Source of the DNA: Nocardioides alcanivorans
GTDB lineage: Bacteria; Actinomycetota; Actinomycetes; Propionibacteriales; Nocardioidaceae
Direction of reading: 5' to 3'
Length of the DNA: 60,807 nucleotides
NCBI RefSeq assembly: GCF_021555175.1
Contig: NZ_JAKGRW010000031.1
Span: 1-60,807, forward strand
Shown here: in pieces, positions 37,586 to 46,358 of the stretch
Layout: each line of letters opens with the position of its first letter
How positions within the stretch are numbered: the stretch's first letter is position 1
Translations under genes and position numbers: made by a program
Notes under the pieces: generated by a model
What the model was told of the DNA's origin: nothing
Databases searched by the model: none
What the model saw: only the letters and a program-made list of their open reading frames with translations

Positions 37586-38595
37586 TGAGCGCCCGGCGAG
37601 CACTGCGCGAGGTGGCCCTCACCTCGGGCGCAGTCCTGGGCGTGCTGTGCGCGATCGTCGCACTGGCCTCGCCCCTCCTCGGTGCGCACCTGCTGGTCTT
37701 CAAGTCGGGATCGATGGGACCCGACATGGACACCGGAGCACTCGCGGTCTCCCACACCGTCGACGCCTCCGAGGTCGCGGTCGGTGACGTCGTCAGCGTG
37801 GTCGACAGCGACGGCCGCAGGATCACGCACCGCGTCACCGACGTGACAGCCGACGGCAACCAGGTGCTGCTCACCCTCCAGGGCGACGCCAATGCACAAC
37901 CCGACTCCGAGCCCTACCCGGTCACCGAGGTCGACCGGGTCGTGTGGCACGTCAACCAATGGGGCCATGTCGTCGACGCACTCTCGTCGCCGTACGCCGT
38001 CTTCATCGCCGGTGCCGGGGCCGCGGGGCTGCTGGTGCTCACCTTCCGGCGCCGGTCGAGCGGTGGTGCCGACACTCGCACCACGCGGACCGCCACGGTG
38101 ACCGACAAGAAGCCGGTCGCCGCTGGCATCGCTCTGGGCTCGGTGGCGCTCGCGCTGCTGACCGCCGGCACCGCCTTGGGCGGCTCGACGGTCAACTCCA
38201 CCCTGGCGGCCTTCAGCGACACGGCGACCGTCACCGCTCCTGCCTCCGCACTCACCGTGCCGGCACCGGCGTCGATCGACTGCACCAACGGCGAGATCTT
38301 CAGTGGCCGCGTCTATCTCGGGTGGCCGGCCGTGACCGGTACGCCGGCCGGCTATCGCTATCTGCTGGTGAGCTACTCGACCGATCCGTCGGATCCGATC
38401 AGCACCCATGTCGTCGACACGCCTCCCAACGGCAACGGCAAGGTGGTCACCACGCTCCCTCGCAGCGACTTCCCCGGTCCGGGGGACTACCGGGTCACCG
38501 TCCTCGGCTCGTTGGACGGTACCGACTGGAGCTCGTCCACCGGCAGCACCCTCACCGTGCGTGCCGGGCAGCTCGGCCACGAGATCAGCTGCTGA
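37585..38595 (+). CDS. SipW-type signal peptidase fused to an alternate-signal exported-protein-like domain
   Basis: An intact 336-residue protein. Residues 1-155 are a complete ER/archaeal-type signal peptidase: membrane helix, Ser43 in FKSGSMGPDMDTG, His82 in RRITHRVTDV, LQGDANAQPDSEPYP and a second helix (YAVFIAGAGAAGLLVLTF). After a basic linker comes a second signal-like unit: hydrophobic GIALGSVALALLTAGTALGG, then NSTLAAFSDTATVTA (A-F-S-D at 209-212), the same motif as the two neighbouring substrates, and a beta-rich domain (FSGRVYLGWPAVTGTPAGYR) ending GHEISC. So one polypeptide joins enzyme and substrate-like module. Self-processing or surface display is inference. Confidence 0.85.
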   Translation: MSARRALREVALTSGAVLGVLCAIVALASPLLGAHLLVFKSGSMGPDMDTGALAVSHTVDASEVAVGDVVSVVDSDGRRITHRVTDVTADGNQVLLTLQGDANAQPDSEPYPVTEVDRVVWHVNQWGHVVDALSSPYAVFIAGAGAAGLLVLTFRRRSSGGADTRTTRTATVTDKKPVAAGIALGSVALALLTAGTALGGSTVNSTLAAFSDTATVTAPASALTVPAPASIDCTNGEIFSGRVYLGWPAVTGTPAGYRYLLVSYSTDPSDPISTHVVDTPPNGNGKVVTTLPRSDFPGPGDYRVTVLGSLDGTDWSSSTGSTLTVRAGQLGHEISC

Positions 38596-38672
38596 GCGGC
38601 CGAGAGCTCCTCACAGCAATCCCACAGGGTTCGCACAGAGAACATCGAGGGTGAAGGCATCAGACTGGCTCC

Positions 38673-39386
38673 ATGAGCGAACAGCTGACCCGGCCCGACG
38701 GGAGCCCCTTGCGGGTGCTGGTGGTGGACGACGAGGTCAACATCGCCGAACTCGTGGCGATGGCGCTGCGCCTCGAGGGCTGGGAGGTCAAGATGGCCCA
38801 CACCGGCACCGACGCGGTGGCGACGGCTCGCGACTTCCGTCCCGACGCCGTGGCGCTCGACATGATGCTGCCCGACTTCGACGGCCTCGAGGTGTTGCGC
38901 CGGCTGCGGGCCCACCGTGACGGCGTACCCGTCGTCTTCCTCACCGCGAAGGATGCGGTGGAGGACCGCATCGCCGGGCTCACCGCCGGCGGCGACGACT
39001 ACGTGACCAAACCGTTCAGTCTCGAGGAGCTCGTCGCCCGACTCCGTGGCCTGATGCGTCGCACTGGGGCCGGCACCACGCTCAGCACCGCCACCCTCGT
39101 GGTGGGCGACCTCACGCTCGACGAGGAGAGCCACGAGGTCTTCCGGGCCGGTGCGGAGATCAAGCTGACGGCAACCGAGTTCGAGCTGCTCCGCTACCTC
39201 ATGCGCAACCCCCGTCGGGTGCTCTCCAAGGCCCAGATCCTCGACCGGGTGTGGGAGTACGACTTCGGCGGTCAGGCCAACGTCGTGGAGCTCTACATCT
39301 CCTACCTCCGCAAGAAGATCGATGCCGGTCGCGATCCGATGATCCACACCATGCGCGGCGCGGGCTACGTCCTGAAGCCGGCCTAG
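38673..39386 (+). CDS. OmpR/PhoB-type response regulator
   Basis: A 237-residue regulator: receiver (LRVLVVDDEVNIAELVAMAL, Asp in VALDMMLPDFDG, FLTAKDA, Lys in DYVTKPFSLEEL) plus winged-helix output domain (IKLTATEFELLRYLMRNPRR, ILDRVWEYDFGGQANVVELY, TMRGAGYVLKP). It is of the TcrA/TcrX/PrrA-like branch of actinobacteria. The kinase gene begins 4 bases after the stop. It lies directly downstream of the signal-peptidase cassette, separated by 77 bases. Confidence 0.95.
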   Translation: MSEQLTRPDGSPLRVLVVDDEVNIAELVAMALRLEGWEVKMAHTGTDAVATARDFRPDAVALDMMLPDFDGLEVLRRLRAHRDGVPVVFLTAKDAVEDRIAGLTAGGDDYVTKPFSLEELVARLRGLMRRTGAGTTLSTATLVVGDLTLDEESHEVFRAGAEIKLTATEFELLRYLMRNPRRVLSKAQILDRVWEYDFGGQANVVELYISYLRKKIDAGRDPMIHTMRGAGYVLKPA

Positions 39387-39390
39387 AGCG

Positions 39391-40825
39391 ATGAAGCGCG
39401 CCTCGTCACTGACCTCGCGGCTCACGATCACCGTGGTGCTGCTGGTCGCCCTCGTCTGTGTCGCCATCGTCTCGCTCACCACCGTGGCGATGCGCAACCA
39501 GCTCACCGAGCAGCTCGACCAGGACGTCGCGGCCACCCTCCAGCGCGTGGAACGCGCCGCCGGCGACCAGCACTTCCCCGCCTCCCTCCCCCGGACGACC
39601 GCCCCTTCGGCGACATCCCGCGCCAGTCCGTCGACTCCCTCATGGTGGTGATCGACGAGTCGGGCAGCAGTGGCGAGGTGCTCACCGCAACCTCCAGCAC
39701 GAGCCTGTCCAGCGAGGCGCTGGACGTGCTCACGGAGGTCGAGGGCAACGAGACGGTCACCGTCGACGTGCCCGGACACGGGTCCTACCGCGTCCGGGCC
39801 ACCGAGCGCCACGGCACCCGCTACCTCGCCGGCCTGCCCACCGACGAGGTCGACCAGTCGGTCACCTGGCTCATCCGGTGGCAGCTCCTGCTCGCCGTCG
39901 GCGTGACCTCGCTGACCGGTTGCCTCGCCTTCGTGCTGGTACGGCGCCACCTGCGACCGCTGCGCGAGGTTGCGGAGACCGCCCACCGGGTGGCGGAGCT
40001 GCCGCTGGCCTCCGGGGCGATCGGCGTCACGGAGCGAGTGCCCGAACACCTCACCGACGAGACCACGGAGGTCGGACAGGTGGGCGGGGCACTCAACAGC
40101 CTGCTCAGCCACGTGGAGTCGTCGCTGGACGCCCGCCACCGCAGCGAGCAACAGGTGCGCCGGTTCGTCGCCGACGCCTCCCACGAGCTGCGCACCCCCT
40201 GGCCACCATCAAGGGCTACTCCGAGCTGTCGCGCCGAGCACCCGGCGACCCGGCCACGCAGGCCGCGGCACTGAACAAGGTCGAGACCGAGGCAGAGCGC
40301 ATGTCGGGACTGGTCGAGGACCTGCTCCTCCTCGCCCGGCTCGACGCGGGCCGGCCGCTGCGCCACGAGCCCGTCGACGTCACCCGGCTCCTGATCGAAT
40401 CGGTCTCCGACTCCCGCGTCCTCGGGCCTGCCCACCACTGGCGCCTTGATCTTCCGTCGGTGGCGGTCGAGGCGGTGGGCGACGAGGAGCGGCTGCGTCA
40501 GGTGGTGCGCAACCTGCTGGAGAACGCCCGCCGGCACACGCCCGAGGGCACGACGGTCGTGGTCTCCGCGCGGCGCGGAGCCACACCCACGACCCCCGTC
40601 GAGATCACCGTCACCGACGATGGCCCGGGCTTCGACCCCGCCCTGCTGCCGGTCGCCTTCGACCGGTTCACGCGCGGCGATGCCGCGCGCACCCGCGGCC
40701 AGGGCGGCGGATCCGGCCTCGGCCTCTCGATGGTGCGCGCGATCCTCACCGCCCAGGGCGGCACCGTCTCACTGGCCTCCCGTCCCGGCGAGACTCGACT
40801 CACCCTCCAGCTGCCCGCGGCCTGA
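39391..40825 (+). CDS. Membrane histidine kinase, HAMP type (two frameshifts in assembly)
   Basis: About 478 residues when repaired. Two membrane helices (SRLTITVVLLVALVCVAIVS at 9-28 and WQLLLAVGVTSLTGCLAFVL at about 170-190) flank an extracytoplasmic sensor domain; a HAMP linker leads to the phosphoacceptor box RRFVADASHELRTP-LATIKGY, the N-box RNLLENARRHTPEG and G-boxes DDGPGFDP and GSGLGLSMV. Breaks: CCCCC 39588-39592 (joins FPASLP to PDDRPFGDIPRQSVDSL) and CCCCC 40195-40199 (inside ELRTP-LATIKG); each needs one more C. Partner of the OmpR-type regulator 4 bases upstream. Confidence 0.92.
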
Positions 40826-40834
40826 CCGGTCCGG

Positions 40835-41427
40835 TCAGCGCACCAGACCGAGCAACGCCGGCAACGACTCACTCAGCATGGTCAACACCTCGTCGCGGCT
40901 GACCCCGTCGGGCTCCTCCGCCCACCGGAGCACCAGCCCCTCGGCCATCGCCGCCCAAGCGTGCACCAGCAACCGGGTCTGCGGGGTGTCGGGAAGCATC
41001 AACCCGTGCGGATCCTCGATGAAGAGCCGGTCGGTCAGCACCGCGCGTGACTCCTGGTAGATCGCCCGCAGCGCTTCGTCGCCGCTGGCTGCCCCCGGAC
41101 CAGGGACAGGTAGCCCTCGTGGTTGTCGACGACGTAGTCGAGGTAGGCCTCCATCGAGTGGGCCAGTCGTTCGAGCTGGTCCTCACCCGGCGGCGGGCTG
41201 GTGGCGTCGATGAGGTCATCGGCGGCGCGGCGTACGACGGCCTCGTGGAACTGCTGCTTGTTGCCGAAGTAGTGGTAGAGCAACCCGCGCGAGACCCCTG
41301 CCTCCTCCGACAACGTCTCGATGGAGAGCTGGTCGAGCGAGCGGGTCGCCAGGAGTCGCACCCCCAACTCCAGCAACTGTTCCCGGCGGGTCTCCGGGTC
41401 GAGTCGGACGCGTGGGGAGGAAGCCAT
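40835..41427 (-). CDS. TetR family transcriptional regulator (frameshift in assembly)
   Basis: About 197 residues when repaired. The N-terminal helix-turn-helix is clear: RREQLLELGVRLLATRSLDQ, SIETLSEEAGVSRGLLYHYF, GNKQQFHEAVVRRAA. The ligand-binding part follows, with the break at CCCCC 41092-41096 (+ strand); one more base joins YLSLVRG to AASGDEALRAIYQESRAVLT. Divergent from the Baeyer-Villiger monooxygenase with an inverted operator between, so it probably represses that operon and itself; the inducer would be a ketone, steroid or lipid-like molecule. Confidence 0.9.
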
Positions 41428-41440
41428 GGCCCCACCTTAC

Positions 41441-41486
41441 TGAACAATCGTCAATTGGGTCCTCCGATTCTATTGACGTTTGTTCA
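41441..41486. promoter_or_regulatory. Inverted TetR operator pair between the divergent genes
   Basis: TGAACAATCGTCAAT (41441-41455) and ATTGACGTTTGTTCA (41472-41486) are reverse complements with one mismatch, 16 bases apart, in the 81-base gap between the TetR and monooxygenase starts. Each half also has TTGA/TCAA symmetry. Confidence 0.8.
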
Positions 41487-41508
41487 ATACGTTCATTACC
41501 GTCGAGTC

Positions 41509-43028
41509 ATGAGCACTCCAGTCCACGTGGACCACCTGGTCATCGGCGCCGGCTTCGGCGGCCTCGGCGCCGCCATCAAGCTCGACGAGATGGGCGAGCG
41601 CAACTTCCTCGTGATCGAGAAGGACGGCGGGATCGGCGGCACCTGGCGCGCCAACAGCTACCCGGGAGCCGCCTGCGACGTCCCCAGCCAGCTCTACTCC
41701 TTCTCCTTCGCCCCCAACCCCGACTGGTCGGCGTCCTTCTCCCCCAACCGGAGATCGAGGCCTACATCAACCGAGTCGCCGAGGAGTCCGGGACCCTGGA
41801 CCGGTTCCGGTTCGACACCGCAGCCGAGGACGCCAGGTGGGACGAGGACGCGCAACAGTGGCGGGTCTCCCTCTCCGACGGCACCACGATCACTGCCACC
41901 ACTCTCATCAGTGCGGCGGGCGGTCTCTCCGAGCCCAGGCTCCCCGACATCGCGGGCATCGAGGAGTTCGCGGGCGAGATCTTCCACTCCGCCCGGTGGA
42001 ACCACGAGGCCGACCTCGCCGGCAAGCGGATCGCCGTGATCGGCACCGGCGCCTCGGCGATCCAGATCGTGCCCGAGCTCCAGAAGATCGCGGGGCACCT
42101 CGACGTCTACCAGCGCACCGCGCCGTGGATCATCCCCCGCAACGAGCACAAGTACTCCGAGCTCGAGAAGTTCGCCTTCCGCAACCTCCCGCTGGTTCAG
42201 AAGCTCTCGCGCACGGCGATCTACTGGGGACGCGAGACCTACGTGCCGGCGTTCACCAAGATCCCGAAGCTCGCCTTTCCCGCCAAGCAACTCGCCCTGC
42301 GCAACATTCGCCGGGGCATCAAGGACCCCGAGCTCCGCGCCAAGGTGACGCCCGACTACGAGATCGGCTGCAAGCGGATCCTGATCTCCAACCGCTACTA
42401 CCCGGCCCTCGACGCCGACAACGTCGACCTCGTCACCGACGGCATCGCCCGCGTGACACCCACCTCGATCGTCAGCAACGACGGCACCGAGCGACCCATC
42501 GACGTCCTCGTCGTGGCCACCGGTTTCCACACCACCGAGCAGCCGATCGCCCAGCACGTGCACGGCCGCGGCGGTCAGTCGCTCGCCAAGGCGTGGGCCG
42601 ACCACGGTCAGGTCGCCTACAAGGGCACGACGGTCCACGGGTTCCCCAACCTCTTCCAGATCGTCGGCCCCAACACCGGCCTGGGCCACTCGAGCATGGT
42701 CTTCATCATCGAGTCGCAGCTCGCCTACGTGACCGACGCGATCCGCACCATGCGTCGCGACGGTCTGGGCACCGTCGAACCGAAACGCGACCACCAGGAC
42801 GCCTGGAACGCCGACCTCCAGCGCCGAATGCAGGACACCGTGTGGAACACCGGTGGATGCGCGAGCTGGTATCTCGACGAGCACGGACGCAACACCACCC
42901 TGTGGCCTCGCAGTACCTTCGTCTTCCGTCACCTGCTCTCCCGATTCGACGAGTCGGCGTACGACGTCACTCCCCTTCTGGACACCCCTGCCTCCAAGCG
43001 CACCGACGAGAAGAAGGTCCCGGCATGA
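41509..43028 (+). CDS. Flavin-containing Baeyer-Villiger monooxygenase (frameshift in assembly)
   Basis: About 506 residues when repaired. FAD-binding VIGAGFGGLGAAIKL near the N-terminus, GGTWRANSYPGAACDVPSQL, the Baeyer-Villiger fingerprint FAGEIFHSARW (FXGXXXHXXXW, residues 154-164), the NADPH site VIGTGASAIQIVPEL and the late VVATGFHTTEQP. These enzymes insert oxygen next to a ketone, giving esters or lactones. The frame breaks at CCCCC 41741-41745; one more C joins SASFSP to QPEIEAYINRVAEESG. The stop overlaps the SDR start (ATGA), so an oxidation/reduction pair is co-translated. Confidence 0.94.
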
Positions 43029-43872
43029 AGTCACTCCACAACAAGGTCGTCGTGATCACCGGTGCCGGCAGCGGCATGGGGCGAGAGATGGCCCTGCTCG
43101 CCGCCGGCCGGGGCGCCCGCCTGGCCATCTCCGACTGGAACCCCGAGGGCCTGGCCGAGACGGTCTCGCTCCTCAAGGCCCAGGGGGACGTCGAGGTGCG
43201 CTCCGACGTCATCGACGTCGCCGACCGCGACACGATGGGCACCTGGGCGCAAGCGGTCGCCGATCAGTTCGGCACCGTCAACATGGTCATCAACAACGCC
43301 GGTGTCTCGATGACCGGCGACTTCGAGGAGATGACCTACGAGGAGTTCGACTGGATCGTCGGAGTCAACTTCAACGGAGTCGTCAACGGCACCAAGGAGT
43401 TCCTCCCCACCTGATCGCGTCCGGCGACGGCGCGCTGGTCAACCTCTCCAGCCTCTTCGGGCTGGTCTCCATGCCCGGCCAGTCTGCCTACAACGCCACG
43501 AAGTATGCGGTGCGTGGCTTCACCGAGTCGGTCCGCGAGGAGATGCTCGCCAACCGCCACCCGGTCAGCGTCACCTGCGTGCACCCCGGCGGCATCAAGA
43601 CCGGCATCGCACGCAACGGCCGCAAGACCGCCAGCCAGGACGCCTCCTCGATCGACAAGATCTTCGACGAGAAGCTCGCCCGGATGGAACCGGCCAGGGC
43701 GGCGCGGATCATCCTCGACGCCGCCCAGTCCGGCAAGGCACGTCAGCTCGTCGGCATCGACGCCCACCTCATCCATCACTGGGCGAAGCTGACCGGTTCC
43801 TTCTACCAGGACATCGTGGCCTGGGGCTCGCGGCGAGTGATCCCCGCCAAGAAGGCGGAGATCACGAAGTAG
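43025..43872 (+). CDS. Short-chain dehydrogenase/reductase (frameshift in assembly)
   Basis: About 282 residues when repaired. Cofactor motif VVITGAGSGMGREM, NNAG, catalytic Ser in LVNLSSLFGLV and YNATK (YXXXK), classical SDR. The frame breaks at CCCC 43405-43408; one more C joins KEFLP to HLIASGDGALVNLSS. It is coupled to the monooxygenase by a 4-base overlap and probably oxidises or reduces the alcohol/ketone partner of that reaction. The 3' end overlaps the convergent CopC-CopD gene by 11 bases. Confidence 0.92.
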
Positions 43873-45357
43873 CGCCGGCGGACACGTCGACCGGAACGCT
43901 GACCACCGGCTCCTCGAAGCGGCTCAGCCGCAGCGACACGTCCAACTGCCACCGTCCCGGGCCGGGCAGCACCGTGGTGAGCAACTGACCCTCCGCGACG
44001 GGACGCATCTCGCCGCCCACCCTGCGCTCACCCTGCCGCAGGACGAGCCGCGCCGGTGCCGCGAGCGGGACCCACGCTCCGGCACCGTCACGCACCTCGA
44101 CCTCGACCTGGTTGGGGCCGACCGTCGCCGGCGCCATCCGGACCCGCACCACCAGGTCACCGACCTCGACGTGTCGCTCCACCAGGCTCGGCCCCGACCG
44201 AGCCGGCTCGAGGAGAGCTCGCCAAGCAGCCCGGTGGCCACCAGCACCGCGACCAGGAGGGCCGCCTCGACCCGCGTGATCCGGCTCAGGACCGTCGGAC
44301 CGTCTCCTGCAGCACGCCGGGCGAGAGCGAGCCGATGGGCCAGTCCGAGCAGGACAGCCACGATGACGAGGCCGACCTTGAGGAGCAGCAGCCTCCCGTG
44401 CGCACTGGCGACCAGGGCATGCCAGGAACCGAGGATCTGAACGCTGAGCACCGTCCCGGAGACGGCGACCACCACCAGCGCGGCGAGAGCGCGCCGGGCG
44501 AAGCGTCGATAGCTGCTCAGCCGATCCACCGGTTCGAGCCCGCGCCCATCGAGGGCCAGGACGACCAGACCTCCCACCCACACCGCTGCCGCAGCCGCAT
44601 GCACGACGTCGGCAGCTCCGCTCAGCCACGGATGGGCCGTCACCCTGCTGTGCCCCACTGCCGCGAGGCCGAGGAGGACGGCGAACCCTCCCCAGGACCG
44701 TCCCCAGGGCGCACCGGTGACGCAGAGCACCAGACCAGCGGCGAGCAGCACGACGGCGGCGACCTCGATCCCGACCCAGGCGCCCACATCGGCCCGGAGC
44801 ACGAGAAGCCTCCCCAGGGCACTCCCAGCCGCTGTCACGGCGGCGCCGCAAAGCAGCGCGGTGCGGCGACGGCTTGGTGGCGCCAGTCCCCGGGACCAGG
44901 CCAGGCCGACGACGAGTACGGCGCCCACCAACACGAGCACGGCCAACAGGGAGCGCAGCTCGATCCCACCGTCATCGACCGCACGTGGTGGCACGAGCGC
45001 GGACTCCTCACCGACTGCGAAGGGCAGGGAGCCGCTGATGACGTGACCGTCCTGCGAGAGCACCCGCCAGGTCAGCACGTGCGTGCCCAGTTGGTCGGAG
45101 GCAGGCGCGTTCACCCGAAGCCGTCGCCCGCCGCCGGTCCCCTCGAGTTCCAGGGTCGTGCCGTCGGGCAGCAACAACGCATTCCCGCTCACCAACGCGA
45201 CGTCCTCACTGAACTCCAGGACGAACGTGGTCGGTGCCGCCTCCAGCAAAGCACCAGCCGCAGGGTTCGACGCGATCAGCGCGGCATGCGCCTGCGCGGG
45301 AGCCGCAGCAGCAAACGTCAGGAACAGCGCAGTCAGCAGGCCGGTGATCCAGCGCAC
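43862..45357 (-). CDS. CopC-CopD fusion, copper transport protein (frameshift in assembly)
   Basis: About 498 residues when repaired. GTG start, signal peptide (WITGLLTALFLTFAAAAPAQ), then a CopC domain whose mature N-terminus would be HAALIASNPAAGA: an N-terminal His is a Cu(II) ligand in CopC. The DGHVISGSLPFAVG segment is also typical. A polytopic CopD domain of about eight helices follows (ELRSLLAVLVLVGAVLVVGL, DVVHAAAAAVWVGGLVVLAL, FARRALAALVVVAVSGTVLS). After a frame break at about 44212 (one base missing) an outer C-terminal domain (LVERHVEVGDLVVRVRMAPA) ends VPVDVSAGATS. Together such proteins bring copper to the periplasm/cytosol. Confidence 0.88.
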
Positions 45358-45364
45358 CCCGTGC

Positions 45365-46060
45365 TCAGCCTCTGCCGCGGGTCCGCGCGAGGGCGCCACC
45401 GGACAGGAGCAACGCGACCACGGCGAGTGCCGCGGTGGACCAGGTGAGCGACGACGTCACCGCTGCATCGGACTCCGCCCCCTCCGATGCGTCGTCCTGC
45501 GTGGTTGCCACGCCGACGGTCAGGACCGGTGCCGGCGACTCCAGGTCGTGTGGGTCCTGGCCCGACGCCGCGACCTGGGTCCACGCGGTCTCGCCCTCCT
45601 CGCACACCTGCACGGTCGGGAAGACCAGGTCGGTGCCTTCACGCTCGGGGAGCGTGAAGGCGAGCTGGACGGCATCGCGGATGCCGTCGGGCAGCGGTTC
45701 GCGGGCGGTGAAGGTCACGCTGGCGACACGTCCCGCGTCGTCGTGTCCGTGCTCCCCCGCCTCCTCGTCGGCGGCATCGGCGTGGGTGGTGGCGACCTCC
45801 CAAGCGGGGTGCCGCACCGGGGTGACGGAACTCAGCTCGGCAGGAATGTCGATGGTCAGCGCAGTCGTCGGCGACCCCGCACATCCGTGACCCACCGCGA
45901 AGCTGGCCACCACCGAGGAGCCCGGCGCGCTGTCGGTGCTGGTGACCCCCACATGCGCTGTGACAGGCGCAGCGAGGACGACCAGCGTGGCGCCGGTGAC
46001 CAAGCTGGTCAGGGCCGCGCGCGGGCCGACGGAGACGGGAAGCATCGGGACTCGGGACAT
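45365..46060 (-). CDS. YcnI family (DUF1775) copper-binding protein
   Basis: A 231-residue membrane-anchored exported protein: signal peptide, mature N-terminus HVGVTSTDSAPGS (N-terminal His, the Cu(II) site known in Bacillus YcnI), YcnI core (HGCAGSPTTALTIDIPAELS, PTVQVCEEGETAW), a His-rich insert (EAGEHGHDDAG) and a C-terminal membrane helix (AALAVVALLLSGGALARTRG). In many Gram-positives it is paired with CopC-CopD (YcnJ), as here (8-base gap). ATG 46058-46060 has GAGGTG upstream. Confidence 0.92.
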   Translation of the reverse strand: MSRVPMLPVSVGPRAALTSLVTGATLVVLAAPVTAHVGVTSTDSAPGSSVVASFAVGHGCAGSPTTALTIDIPAELSSVTPVRHPAWEVATTHADAADEEAGEHGHDDAGRVASVTFTAREPLPDGIRDAVQLAFTLPEREGTDLVFPTVQVCEEGETAWTQVAASGQDPHDLESPAPVLTVGVATTQDDASEGAESDAAVTSSLTWSTAALAVVALLLSGGALARTRGRG

Positions 46061-46197
46061 GGGGCACCTCGGATCTCGCAGGGGACATCGGGCCCCGGGA
46101 GTCTCGGGACCGCGGCCAGCCTTGGCCGGTGACGTTGCGCCGAGGTTGTGCCCAGATGTTGGCGCTGTGAACGGGCCGAGGTGCGGATGAACTGTGT

Positions 46198-46237
46198 GTC
46201 ACCTCAAACGAGACCCGCCGGTCTCGTTTGAGGTGAC
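46198..46237. repeat. Perfect 17-bp inverted repeat in a divergent promoter region
   Basis: GTCACCTCAAACGAGAC, a CCGCCG loop, and GTCTCGTTTGAGGTGAC are exact reverse complements. It sits between the divergent starts of the YcnI gene (46060) and the Ig-repeat gene (46359), so it is not a terminator for either. The rest of the 298-base gap shows no other clear feature. It may be an operator or a mobile repeat end. Confidence 0.85.
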
Positions 46238-46358
46238 CCGGTCTTCACCGAAGTCGCGATCGCAGCATCGACTGCGCAACAGGACCGAAAACCACCATTA
46301 ACGCGAAGCGCTGATGGTCGAGGCCAAGAGAACCCGCAAATGCCTGTCGAGGAGTCCC

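Noticed and set aside
46198..46237. Rho-independent terminator
   Set aside because: Both neighbouring genes start, not end, on either side of this hairpin, and no T tract follows.
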